Assembly: GCA_016763395.1 (NCBI GenBank)
Contig: JAESTW010000140.1
Location: 1 to 7,656, forward strand
Reading direction: 5' to 3'
Origin: Kofleriaceae bacterium
GTDB taxonomy: Bacteria > Myxococcota_A > Polyangia > Haliangiales > Haliangiaceae
DNA length: 7,656 bases
A model generated the notes under the pieces. It was not told the origin of the DNA, did no database searches, and saw nothing but the letters and a program-made list of their open reading frames with translations. The position numbers and the translations under genes are program-made. The stretch's first letter is position 1; every line of letters starts with the position of its first letter. Below are positions 1-7,500 of this stretch, one piece after another.

Positions 1-432
1 GTCTACCTTTACGCTCAACTTGATACCGTCGGCTGGCTTTAGAACCTGCTCGGACACAGAGAGCGTATTGGTACTACCGTTTTGGTAGCGCACCGAATAT
101 GTTTCGCCTGGCTGAGCAGGTCTATCGAATGCAATAAATCGTCGATAGTCCGAGTCAGCGGCTTCTAGCGTGATCGCAATTGTGGTTTTGTGACCCTTGG
201 CATCAGTTCGGACAACCTTGAAATCCTCAGAGCTCGCTTTGGCACTTTGATATTGTATCTCCACAAAGACACCCAGCGAATAGGCGGGCAATGCCGATTG
301 GGAGCCAGTGACATACGATACCGGCGGCATCATAAAACCACAGGCAGCCGCGTCCGTACTCGGTAGTGTCACACCTGCACCTGAAATCACACACACACAG
401 GCCAAACCACCAAGTTTTCGAAAAATGCTCAT
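1..432 (-). CDS. Exported protein of unknown function, N-terminal part only (runs off the window)
   Basis: The reading frame is open from the ATG at 432 down to base 1, exactly 144 codons, and continues beyond the window, so the C-terminus is missing. The first ~30 residues look like a Sec signal peptide: basic start MSIFRK, a hydrophobic stretch LGGLACVCVISGAG, then small residues ending STDAAA before CGFMMPP. The Cys after the triple Ala does not make a good lipobox because an Asp sits just before the Ala run, so a soluble or surface protein is more likely than a lipoprotein. The mature part is rich in Val, Ser, Thr and Tyr with alternating hydrophobic residues (for example GVFVEIQY, TYSVRYQNG), as in a beta-sandwich fold. 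A second in-frame ATG at 450 would add six residues; no GTG or ATG lies further upstream in the part I read (to ~510). It is divergent from the metalloprotease gene. I do not recognise the family. The coding call is well supported; function is not assignable. Confidence 0.85.
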   Translation of the reverse strand, partial: MSIFRKLGGLACVCVISGAGVTLPSTDAAACGFMMPPVSYVTGSQSALPAYSLGVFVEIQYQSAKASSEDFKVVRTDAKGHKTTIAITLEAADSDYRRFIAFDRPAQPGETYSVRYQNGSTNTLSVSEQVLKPADGIKLSVKVD

Positions 433-438
433 CTTACT

Positions 439-444
439 ATTATA
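439..444 (-). promoter_or_regulatory. Perfect -10 box (TATAAT) for the leftward gene
   Basis: The minus strand reads TATAAT and then six bases (AGTAAG) before the ATG at 432. With the usual 6-base distance from -10 box to start site, transcription would begin on the A of the start codon, giving a leaderless mRNA. The -35 position at 17-bp spacing (462-467, CTGGGC) matches the TTGACA consensus at only two of six bases, and there is no TGn extension. If translation starts at the ATG at 450 instead, the box lies inside the gene and the match is chance. Confidence 0.45.
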
Positions 445-477
445 TCCCATTGTGCCCGCGAGCCCAGGACTATTTTC

Positions 478-497
478 CCCCTCAGATATTTGAGGGG
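478..497. repeat. Perfect 7-bp inverted repeat in the divergent promoter region
   Basis: The arms CCCCTCA (478-484) and TGAGGGG (491-497) flank a 6-base AT-rich centre, GATATT. It lies between the divergent starts, about 46 bp from the ATG at 432 and 48 bp from the ATG at 545. On the plus strand it is followed by CTTGAGAG, with no U-tract, and both flanking genes run away from it, so it is unlikely to be a terminator. It could be an operator for a dimeric regulator acting on both genes, or an mRNA hairpin. No regulator can be named. Confidence 0.5.
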
Positions 498-544
498 CTT
501 GAGAGTGAATTGCCGCTTTGTTTTGCCAGTCCCAACTAGTAACC

Positions 545-1327
545 ATGCAACGAGTATTCATCCATACTATTAGCCGAGTGATACTCGCGGTTGTGCTGAT
601 ATCTGCTGTCGCAGTTGGGGCATTGGCCTCTACCTCAAAGATGATACACGGGGAATGGCGAGTGCCAGGAGCAACAGAGATCGTGCGAAAGATCCGTAGT
701 CTTTCCTCCTCCCCTGCGAAGCCTTCTAAGGTGATCTACTTGCATAGAGAGTCATTGCAAGTAAAAGGCGGCGGCGATGATGCAACACGAAATGAGTCCA
801 GTTTAATCAAAGGTGGAGAAGTTCGTACGATTCCCAGGTACCGTGCTAGCAAGGCGACTTGGAGGCGATTGACTCGTTGTGTCGAGGGCAAATTTGCGGA
901 CTACGACGTCGTTGTTACAGACAAGCGACCAAGCTCTGGCTCATACATATTGGTTAAAGTTGGCGGCAAAGCGGCCGATATAGGTCGGGACAATCCGAAT
1001 CTTGGCGGAATCGCACCCTACAACCAAAAAGCAATTCCCAACAGTATCGTATTTGCCTTTGATCAAGGCGGACGATACCGGACAAAGAACAATTGTGATG
1101 CTGTGGCGCATGAAGTTGGCCACGTCTACGGGTTGGATCACACCTACCAGTGCAAAGACATCATGAGCTACCGCCACGGTTGTGGAGCCAAAGTTTTTGT
1201 GAAAAAGGAAATGGCCTGCGGCGAAAAGAGTACTCGTTTGTGCGAAGACGGCACGCAAGAACAAAATTCAGGCGCCAGATTGCTAAGCTTGCTGGGCGCG
1301 CGTTCTGAAAAATCAGTGCTACAATAA
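545..1327 (+). CDS. Secreted zinc metalloprotease (metzincin type)
   Basis: 260 residues from the ATG at 545. Residues 1-28 form a clear Sec signal peptide: MQRVFIHTISR, a hydrophobic core, then GALA before Ser. A TTG at 518 would add nine residues in front and is less likely. The catalytic motif HEVGHVYGLDH (residues 189-199, bases 1109-1141) fits the HExxHxxGxxH zinc site of metzincins: three His bind zinc and the Glu activates water. IMSY eight residues later supplies the Met-turn (Met207). Six Cys (about 112, 184, 203, 213, 225, 233) fit disulfides in an exported enzyme. Residues ~29-100 may be a propeptide, but I see no clear Cys-switch. The tail, with a TQ-QN element and LLSLLGAR, resembles a group of Myxococcota exported proteins I recall as predicted metzincins. 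The substrate is unknown. The next gene starts 6 bases after the stop, so the two are probably co-transcribed. No Shine-Dalgarno is visible upstream. Confidence 0.92.
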   Translation: MQRVFIHTISRVILAVVLISAVAVGALASTSKMIHGEWRVPGATEIVRKIRSLSSSPAKPSKVIYLHRESLQVKGGGDDATRNESSLIKGGEVRTIPRYRASKATWRRLTRCVEGKFADYDVVVTDKRPSSGSYILVKVGGKAADIGRDNPNLGGIAPYNQKAIPNSIVFAFDQGGRYRTKNNCDAVAHEVGHVYGLDHTYQCKDIMSYRHGCGAKVFVKKEMACGEKSTRLCEDGTQEQNSGARLLSLLGARSEKSVLQ

Positions 1328-1333
1328 CTAGCG

Positions 1334-2311
1334 ATGTCGGATCGGCAGATTCTCTACAGGAAACTTGCAGACCGTTTTGGTGGCAAATTTCACATCCGTA
1401 CAGGCGCAACTCGAAGTACTTTCTATCTTGATACGGAGGTTCGCGGAACGAGTATCGAAGTCCGAGGTACCAGTGTACCCTACTCACTAGCCGGCGGAAC
1501 GACAGACATTCGCGCGATCGCAGAGTCATCTCTCGGGGTAGTTCTCAGAGTTAGTCGCTTCGGGAACATGCGCTATGGGTACATACGCAACCTGTTTTTG
1601 CGTGATGTCATTGTCGGTGATGAGTGCTTTGACCGAGATTGGGTGATTCGCGCAAGGAATGAGTCCCATGCTCAAGCCTATTTGGGCGAGACGCAGCGCA
1701 GCCTGATTGATGCGGTACCCGCTACTGAGGTTGTCGGACCAAGAGCAGCAAATGTCCCCTTGTCCGATCACTACAACTTCGAAGCTCGCGGCAGGATCGC
1801 AATAGCCTACTTCGATGGATTTGAAACCGATGAGGAGCGCATGCTGGCGGCGATTGATGCCACCATCGCGTTGGCGCAACGTCCAACCTCGCTACTGGAG
1901 CAATGGCGTTTGTTAGCGGGTGATTTGAATGCCCGTCTTGAGACCACCGAGAAGTGGAGTGACGATGGTAGCACGCGAATTTCGATGTCGATTCGCGGTA
2001 TGGTTGTCGTGGTGTCACCGGTCGCGGACAAATTGGGTTGGCGTCGGCTCCGACTGCGGACACGGGTGTATTGCGAAAACGGACAGGGACTTCCGCCCTT
2101 GCACTATGTGCCCGGAGACTCGGATGCAGGGATTCCACCGAAGGTGGTGGAGGCCACGAAGCAGGCTGGTATTGTCGTTCTACGTTGTGATGGCAAGCGA
2201 ATCTGGATCGACCTAGACGGCAATGTTTGCGACGCAGCGAGAATACAATTGGTGGCGCAAGCTGTCGCGCAACTGGCGGTACCCAATTCTCAGATCGGCC
2301 CCTATCGTTGA
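1334..2311 (+). CDS. Cytosolic protein of unknown function, possibly two related halves
   Basis: 325 residues with no signal peptide and no membrane segment, so probably cytoplasmic. I do not recognise a named family. The first half (about 5-185) begins with an LADRFGG element and a beta-rich region, followed by IVGDECFDRDWVIRA (93-107), a GD..FD..WV-type motif I have seen in uncharacterised proteobacterial proteins. A short helical segment (about 165-195, with EERM, AAIDATIALAQ and LLEQWRLLA) links to a second half with WSDDGSTRISMSIRG (208-222) and RLRLRTRVYC (238-247), which can be laid over the start of the first half. The protein ends GPYR. Residues 35-48 hold a heptad duplication, EVRGTSI-EVRGTSV. 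It follows the metalloprotease gene by 6 bases, yet the protease is exported and this protein is not, so a direct partnership is uncertain. No Shine-Dalgarno precedes the ATG. A 12-base gap separates it from the convergent lipase gene. Confidence 0.88.
   Translation: MSDRQILYRKLADRFGGKFHIRTGATRSTFYLDTEVRGTSIEVRGTSVPYSLAGGTTDIRAIAESSLGVVLRVSRFGNMRYGYIRNLFLRDVIVGDECFDRDWVIRARNESHAQAYLGETQRSLIDAVPATEVVGPRAANVPLSDHYNFEARGRIAIAYFDGFETDEERMLAAIDATIALAQRPTSLLEQWRLLAGDLNARLETTEKWSDDGSTRISMSIRGMVVVVSPVADKLGWRRLRLRTRVYCENGQGLPPLHYVPGDSDAGIPPKVVEATKQAGIVVLRCDGKRIWIDLDGNVCDAARIQLVAQAVAQLAVPNSQIGPYR
1436..1477 (+). repeat. In-frame tandem heptad repeat EVRGTS(I/V)
   Basis: Two consecutive 21-base units (1436-1456 and 1457-1477) encode EVRGTSI and EVRGTSV. 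Five of the six shared codons differ at the third base only (GAG/GAA, GTT/GTC, CGC/CGA, GGA/GGT, ACG/ACC) and the Ser codon is identical. The repeat is therefore stronger in protein than in DNA, which suggests an old duplication kept under protein-level selection rather than recent slippage. Confidence 0.8.
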
Positions 2312-2323
2312 GCGTTGAGCACA

Positions 2324-3235
2324 TTATCCCGCGATCGCTTGCTCGTGTGATTCGCTCTCTTCTTGAGTAATTAGGGGCATGCATTGCAACCCCATACGAT
2401 TGAGCTTGAGCAGCAAGTCGAGATACATGGCGCATGCATCGAAACCGGAAGACCAACCGATTTGCGCAAAATGGTTGGCCGGAACAACGGCGATCTCTTT
2501 GCCCCACTTCTGAGAGGACGCAGGCACCATGCCATCATTGGGACCGCGGGAGCGCAGTAATATCTCGTAGCCGGCCATCAGGAGAGGGTTTCCCAGTACT
2601 CCACTGCGGCTGGTCTCTCCAACAATACAACCATAAAAGACTTCGGACACGTCGAGTATCGTGTTGTTGAACTCTTCGGACGGCCCCTCGCCAAGCCACT
2701 GGAGAGCATCTGTCGACACCCCTACTTTACCGAGTAAGGAGAGCAGGGCCCGACTAGGTAGTAGCTCAGCTGCCTGCGCGAGATAACTACCACGATGGGG
2801 CGTCGCGACCGTGATTAGCGCCTTCACTTGGTTGGCAAGTCCGAGCTTCGACAGTGCGTATCGCGCATCGAGACCGCCCATGCTGTGTCCGACAACAACA
2901 ACACGCTTCTCGTCGAGCTCTTCGATGAAGCTAGTTAAGGCTTGCGCCCGCTCGGGAACAGTTCCCAGTCCTGCGACTTTTGCTGTGAATACGGCGCCGC
3001 CACGCTGTTCTAGGTAGTTGGCAACACCGCGGAAGTAGTGTTGCCGTACGCCCATGACCTGCAAATGATCAAAACCGAGAACTCCGTGGGCTAGAACGAT
3101 AGCGTGTTGCGAAGGCTCCCGGACAATTGTTGGAGCCGAAATGGGCGGACCGCGATGTCGCCGTTTGCGCCAGTAGAGCCCGGCGACTCCAGCGAGGAGA
3201 AGTAGCAGCGCAACAACGATGACAATCGCTGACAT
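2324..3235 (-). CDS. Membrane-anchored lipase-like alpha/beta hydrolase
   Basis: 303 residues with the signature of bacterial family I triacylglycerol lipases. The oxyanion-hole segment is LAHGVLGFD (48-56), the nucleophile elbow GHSMGG has Ser118, the acid is probably Asp234 in GPNDGMVP, and the base is probably His255 in ANHFAQIGW. These are the usual order and spacing of the triad, so it is expected to cleave acyl esters. Unlike secreted family I lipases it has no cleavable signal peptide. Residues 3-20 form one transmembrane helix followed at once by WRKRRHR, a strongly basic stretch that by the positive-inside rule puts the enzyme domain in the cytoplasm. The start is secure: the preceding codon is the stop of the transporter gene, and the next Met (61) lies beyond the oxyanion hole. 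It is last in a three-gene operon. No lipase foldase gene is nearby. Lipase, esterase or acyltransferase cannot be separated by motif alone. Confidence 0.94.
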   Translation of the reverse strand: MSAIVIVVALLLLLAGVAGLYWRKRRHRGPPISAPTIVREPSQHAIVLAHGVLGFDHLQVMGVRQHYFRGVANYLEQRGGAVFTAKVAGLGTVPERAQALTSFIEELDEKRVVVVGHSMGGLDARYALSKLGLANQVKALITVATPHRGSYLAQAAELLPSRALLSLLGKVGVSTDALQWLGEGPSEEFNNTILDVSEVFYGCIVGETSRSGVLGNPLLMAGYEILLRSRGPNDGMVPASSQKWGKEIAVVPANHFAQIGWSSGFDACAMYLDLLLKLNRMGLQCMPLITQEESESHEQAIAG

Positions 3236-3238
3236 CTA
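3233..3238 (-). other. Abutting stop and start codons (TAG-ATG) joining transporter and lipase genes
   Basis: On the minus strand the TAG that ends the transporter gene is followed directly by the ATG of the lipase gene, with no base between. No strong Shine-Dalgarno precedes the ATG (the upstream bases are GGGCTGG). Translation of the lipase therefore probably depends on ribosomes terminating on the transporter gene. Confidence 0.85.
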
Positions 3239-4558
3239 CCAGCCCACAGTCGCAGTGATTCCGGTGTCGAGCATTTGTCCGCCAAATTTGAAACTGGCAG
3301 TTTGGTTGGTATCGACTATCTTCGTAACCGTTTCTTCACCCATGTGGTGCAGACGCAAGTGAGCAGAGATTTCAAACGAGGAGATGCTTTGGTTGTCTTT
3401 GGAACCCTTTTTTGAGTCTTTTAACTTCCATACATAGCCGCTTCCGAAACTGAGAGTCGCCACCGAAGCATCTAGCAGATTCGCTCGTTTGTCCGGCGAT
3501 GGCAATGGTACAGGAGTTGGCCGATAGGATACTCCTGCTCGCAACGCAAGCTGGGATGTGGCCAGAAACTCGACGCCAAAACGCGGTACTAGGGTATCGT
3601 GAAAGTTAGGATCTTCATCCGGTGGGTAATTGAGGCCTGCCGCAACACTGTCGTCCGGATCCAGCGGGCTGATGTGAATGTAGGGGCCCGGGTGCGCTGA
3701 GTAGTGATACCAGCTGAGGTCGAATGCAGTTGTGATTGTCTCGCTTAGTGGATACGTGGCGCCGATTGACGCTTGCAAGGGTGAGTACCAGGCGACATTC
3801 TCAAGCAAAACGTCGACGTCGAAGAGTACGCCTGCCGCTTGAACTCTTGTCCGAGTCTCGGCTTTTAGTTGGTGGAAAAGGGCTGTTCTCAGGGATGCTG
3901 CAAGTACCAGTTGGCTGTCAAATTCGTAGCGGACACCGCCGTAGAAGGACGCCGCTGGATTGAGCTCCCAGGCGACTGCTCCTGCAATTTCGTCGTCTCC
4001 TCCGAGTACGGGAATCTCGGCAGCAATTTGCAGCCCACTGTTTATGAGTACCGCCCCGCCAATTCCGATGGAGAGGTGGCTATTGACTTTGTACGAAACG
4101 CCACCAATGATTGAAACCTGTTCTAAGGGTTTTCCGTAGAGTGCGTATTCGGGCGTTTTGCTTAGCGAGCTTTGCTTAAGGCTCTGAACCTGAGAGACGC
4201 CGGTGTCAAAGAGGAGACCAACGCTGAGCCGGTAGGGGAGATGCAAACAGGCCGAGAAGGTTGCTGCGGTTCTATCGGACAGCGTTTCTCCCTCAAACTC
4301 TTCGGTGTCACTATCGATAGAGAGCCCATAGCGCCAGTAATTGGACTCGATACTGGCTTGGTTGCGGGCGCATTGGCTTAAGCCTGCAGGATTGTAATAG
4401 GTCGCAGCAGCGTCTTGCGCCGTGGCAGTTCCAGCGCCGCCCATCGCCTTCACCCGAGAGCCGACGCCCTGTTGGTCTTGTACGGTATTGGCATAGGCTA
4501 CCCTATGAAAAGATGCGATCGCTGCGATTGCCAATGCCGCATTTCGAAGTCGCGTCAC
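3236..4558 (-). CDS. FadL/OmpP1/TodX-family outer-membrane transporter
   Basis: 440 residues, close to the length of E. coli FadL. It starts at a GTG (4558); the first internal Met, residue 39, lies past the signal peptide. Residues 1-23 are a Sec signal peptide ending AYA. The mature N-terminus carries the family hallmark: GVGSRVKAMGGAGTATAQDA (31-50), then a YYNPAGLS segment (54-61), which in FadL forms the hatch region plugging the barrel. The rest alternates polar and hydrophobic residues as in beta-strands. The block from about 320 to 376 (LVPRFGVEF, LALRAGVSYRPTPVP, TLSFGSGY) matches the conserved C-terminal part of the family, and the protein ends in Trp, as expected for outer-membrane insertion. 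FadL proteins pass long-chain fatty acids or other hydrophobic compounds across the outer membrane by lateral diffusion; the compound here is unknown. It lies between the large lipoprotein gene (4-base overlap) and the lipase gene (abutting). Confidence 0.96.
   Translation of the reverse strand: MTRLRNAALAIAAIASFHRVAYANTVQDQQGVGSRVKAMGGAGTATAQDAAATYYNPAGLSQCARNQASIESNYWRYGLSIDSDTEEFEGETLSDRTAATFSACLHLPYRLSVGLLFDTGVSQVQSLKQSSLSKTPEYALYGKPLEQVSIIGGVSYKVNSHLSIGIGGAVLINSGLQIAAEIPVLGGDDEIAGAVAWELNPAASFYGGVRYEFDSQLVLAASLRTALFHQLKAETRTRVQAAGVLFDVDVLLENVAWYSPLQASIGATYPLSETITTAFDLSWYHYSAHPGPYIHISPLDPDDSVAAGLNYPPDEDPNFHDTLVPRFGVEFLATSQLALRAGVSYRPTPVPLPSPDKRANLLDASVATLSFGSGYVWKLKDSKKGSKDNQSISSFEISAHLRLHHMGEETVTKIVDTNQTASFKFGGQMLDTGITATVGW
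4555..4558 (-). other. Four-base GTGA overlap joining lipoprotein and transporter genes
   Basis: The minus strand reads CCGTGACGC. TGA (4557-4555) ends the lipoprotein frame and GTG (4558-4556) starts the transporter. This overlap usually marks translational coupling by re-initiation and supports one transcript for the two genes. Confidence 0.9.
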
Positions 4559-7500
4559 GGTCCACTTCGCTTTCGTAGGAGGTCAAACACGAACGCCAAG
4601 GGAGAGTCATCGTCGCGAAGAAAGGATACCAATGAGGCTAGGGATTCTTCTAGCTCAGCGAGCGTAACCGGGCTGGGTGGAAGTTCCACGCATTGCTGTG
4701 AACTGAGGATGTCCGAGTAGCTCTGGGCAATGTCGAGTAGCACCAGAAGGGGCGCGAGTTCCCTGTCTTGTCCTCGGACCCCCAAGGCATCGGCCGACAT
4801 TTGCACGAGAACTCGCTGCTCATCTCGGTACAATAACCTGTCGAAGTCTAAGAATAGTGAGTGTGCCTGCCTCTCCGGATCGAGAAGTGCGCTGGCAAAG
4901 CGTAGCAGATCGCTTGCACCATCAAGGCGTTCGGGGGATTGCAGAAGTTCCGAGACTATTCGCGTTAGCTCGTCATAGCTCGTTGGGCCACCCTGCGTTG
5001 GTCCGCCTTCCAAATGAGGTGGATTGGGATCGAGAATTCGGGAGAGGAACAGATCGATTTGCGCTCGTTGCGGGTAGTCTTGTAGCAATACTCCAACGCT
5101 CAGGAGTGCCGCTACTGTCTTGCTTTCAACTTGCGATTTTGTCTGCTCTTGCCACTCAGAAATGACGCATTGGTACTGGTCGCTAGGTAGGCGTGCGGCT
5201 TCGAGCACGGCCTCTAGTCCACTTGCAAGTTGAGGAACTAGACTTTGGTCCACGAGGCGAAGTGCGCCATCCCGCATCTCTGTTTGTGTAAGATATCCGG
5301 ACAAAAAGCCAGCGCTACTGGCCAGTGCAGGACCTTGATTGGCTGAGTCGATTCGCTGCGCCGCAACTTGTATTCCGTCGATAAGCTCCGATGCCAGCGA
5401 GACCCCACCTTGTAACCCCGAGGCAGTGTTGATTGTGCCGGTGGAGTCCAGTAGCCGTGCACCGCTATCAATAATAACATCGGCGAGAGTGCCATCGCCA
5501 TCGGAGGAGGGAATCGTCACCAGGTATTCATTGAGGTCAAAGAAGGAGTCCATGGCCCCAGAACGTAAAATCTCAGCAAGTACCGGCAAGATTGCACGCA
5601 CAGCGCTGGCAGTATTGGCACTCTGGTCTTCATCTTTTAGCAGGTCAAAACCGACGGTTGCAAAGAGGCTGACGAGGGCTCGCAACTCGCCCTCTTGGCG
5701 AAAGGTCTTGGCCACTGGCAAGTAGAAATTGAGCGCGCCACTTTTCGCCAGGTCATCCAGCGCGAAGAGGTCGGACGCCCGTACGTCGTCCGGGGATGTG
5801 CAGCCAACAACAAAGAGGGAGCTGTTTACGACTGCTTCGCCGAATCCTCCAGTCACTCCGAGTAGTCCGAGCAAATCGTCGATGAGATTGCAGACAGTCT
5901 CCGGACTGAGTCTACTCATCAGGTCGATAATCGTGTGTGTGACCGTTTTACCGCCGGTGAAAGGCACGCTGCCACAATCGGCGGTGGCCAGGATCTCTAA
6001 GCTCTTTTCGATAGAGCTGCGATTGTCGACCGTTGTCGTTCCGTTTTGTACATAGAAGCGAGGCCGAGAAAAGTCGACTGCCGGGGAATTGGGATCCGGG
6101 GGCTCTGCGCTGCACTCGTTTTCTTTGAGTAGTGTTCTGTACTCAATGGTGGCCAGGAGTTGCGTCGGGAATTCGCGAGCATTGGTACCTAGCTCGCTAA
6201 TGAGGCCCATTAGCAGCCGCGGCATAGGCGTATTGAACCTAGTCTGAATACGGAATATTTGTCCGATTAGCGGCAGGGTTTCGCCCACCAAGTCGTAGAG
6301 GGCTGGGGAAGTGCCATCGAGGGAGCTGTTTCCGATGGCATCTACAATTTGTCCCAAGGATACCAGTACGTCCTCAGCAACCGCTGGGTCGTTTCGCAAT
6401 AGGGTTGACCAAGTCTCCAAAAACGCAATTGGTTTGTCGTATTTGGCAACCTCCAAGAGCGTGAAGAGAATTTGGAAAATCGGATTGCCTTGGCTTGTAT
6501 AGCGCTTGCAGTCTTCTTCTCCGAGGCAGTCGATCTGTGTGCCCATTGCTGCATCGACAAAGGAGGAAACATGAGACAGTAGGCCGGACGCCAGCGCCTC
6601 TCCGGTAACTCGCAGGCCGTGTCCGAAGGCTGTGTTCTTTGCGTCGTAATACTGATAGAGGAAATCGCCATCGCCGGACAACTTCCGGTGGCTTGCGTCG
6701 TAACCATCGCCGTAGCCAAAGGGCGGGATGTCGATTTCTTCCCCAAGGCTATTGATGGGGCGTCCTTGTCCGTTGTGATCGGCACTGCCGTCGGAGTCGT
6801 TGTCGACAAAAGGCTCGTAAAGACTGTTTGTAGCCGGGTTGGTGCGTACTTTGGGAGTGCCTGAGGTGTTGAGCCGTGCAACCCAAGCAGAGTCGCCGCG
6901 AATCGGAACACTTGCGAATCCTTCGGAGCTGAGTAGCCGAGCGATGGAGTCTTCGGGCTGGAGACCTGTGCAGCTGCTGGCCTCGTCTTCGATATTGACC
7001 AAATCACTGGCAACCTGAAGTAGTGCCGATAGGGCATTTTGCTCGCTGCCAGCTCGAAGAGGGAGTTCGGACAGCCCGGAAATCGCATGGATCCCATCGA
7101 CCAGACCCGGATCGGCCAGGAGCGTCCGAGAAAACTCTAGAAGGTGTTGGTCCTGCAGAATCGTGTCAGAATTTAACAGGTCGACAATGGCCTCTAGCGC
7201 CTTTCTGTCCGGCTCAAAGGAGTCGTCGACCAGTAAGCCTATTGCTGTGCCGAGAGTGTCTGTCATTGACTCGAGACTGCCATCGTCGGCTGCGGGAAGG
7301 ATGCTTTGGCTCATGAGAGTGGGAAGCATCAGCACATTCGATGGAGTGAGAATCGCATCTACAGATCGAATGAGTCGCTCTCGCTCTCGCTCTAGGAGTT
7401 GTTCTAGCTCAGCAGAACAAGTGAGGCTCGCCTGCCCGTTGGTACGAGCGATGGCATAGACCATTTCGCCAATGCTCGCTCTGGTCTCGGGAGCCTTGCG

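Noticed and set aside
384..400. CA/TG dinucleotide run in the leftward gene as a phase-variable repeat
   Set aside because: Only four to five uninterrupted units are present, within the signal-peptide codons for CVCV. That is too short to argue for phase variation.
308..493. 61-codon plus-strand frame in the divergent region
   Set aside because: It lies mostly antisense to the signal-peptide end of the leftward gene, which has a clear signal peptide and runs open to the edge. The small frame has no motif of its own.
518..544. TTG at 518 as the start of the metalloprotease
   Set aside because: It would add nine residues ahead of a classical signal peptide. The ATG at 545 gives a normal basic n-region and hydrophobic core.
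534..1331. AACTAG shared just before the starts at 545 and 1334
   Set aside because: The distances to the two ATGs differ (5 and 2 bases), and in the second case the match overlaps the stop codon of the protease gene, so chance is likely.
1161..1529. 122-codon minus-strand frame across the protease/unknown junction
   Set aside because: It crosses two real plus-strand genes antisense and has no recognisable protein features.
2312..2345. Terminator between the convergent genes
   Set aside because: The gap is only 12 bases. I see short repeats (GTTGAGC) and a GCGATCGC palindrome running into the lipase 3' end, but no GC stem followed by a T-run on either strand.
1722..2507. 261-codon minus-strand open frame opposite the cytosolic unknown protein and the lipase 3' end
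   Set aside because: It is antisense to a well-supported plus-strand gene, overlaps the lipase gene in another frame, and its translation is rich in Arg, Pro, Ser and His with no domain sense, typical of a shadow frame.
6342..7097. 251-codon minus-strand frame inside the large lipoprotein gene
   Set aside because: It is fully contained in the lipoprotein gene in another frame of the same strand. Its translation is rich in Pro, Ser, Thr and Arg and has no signal or motif.
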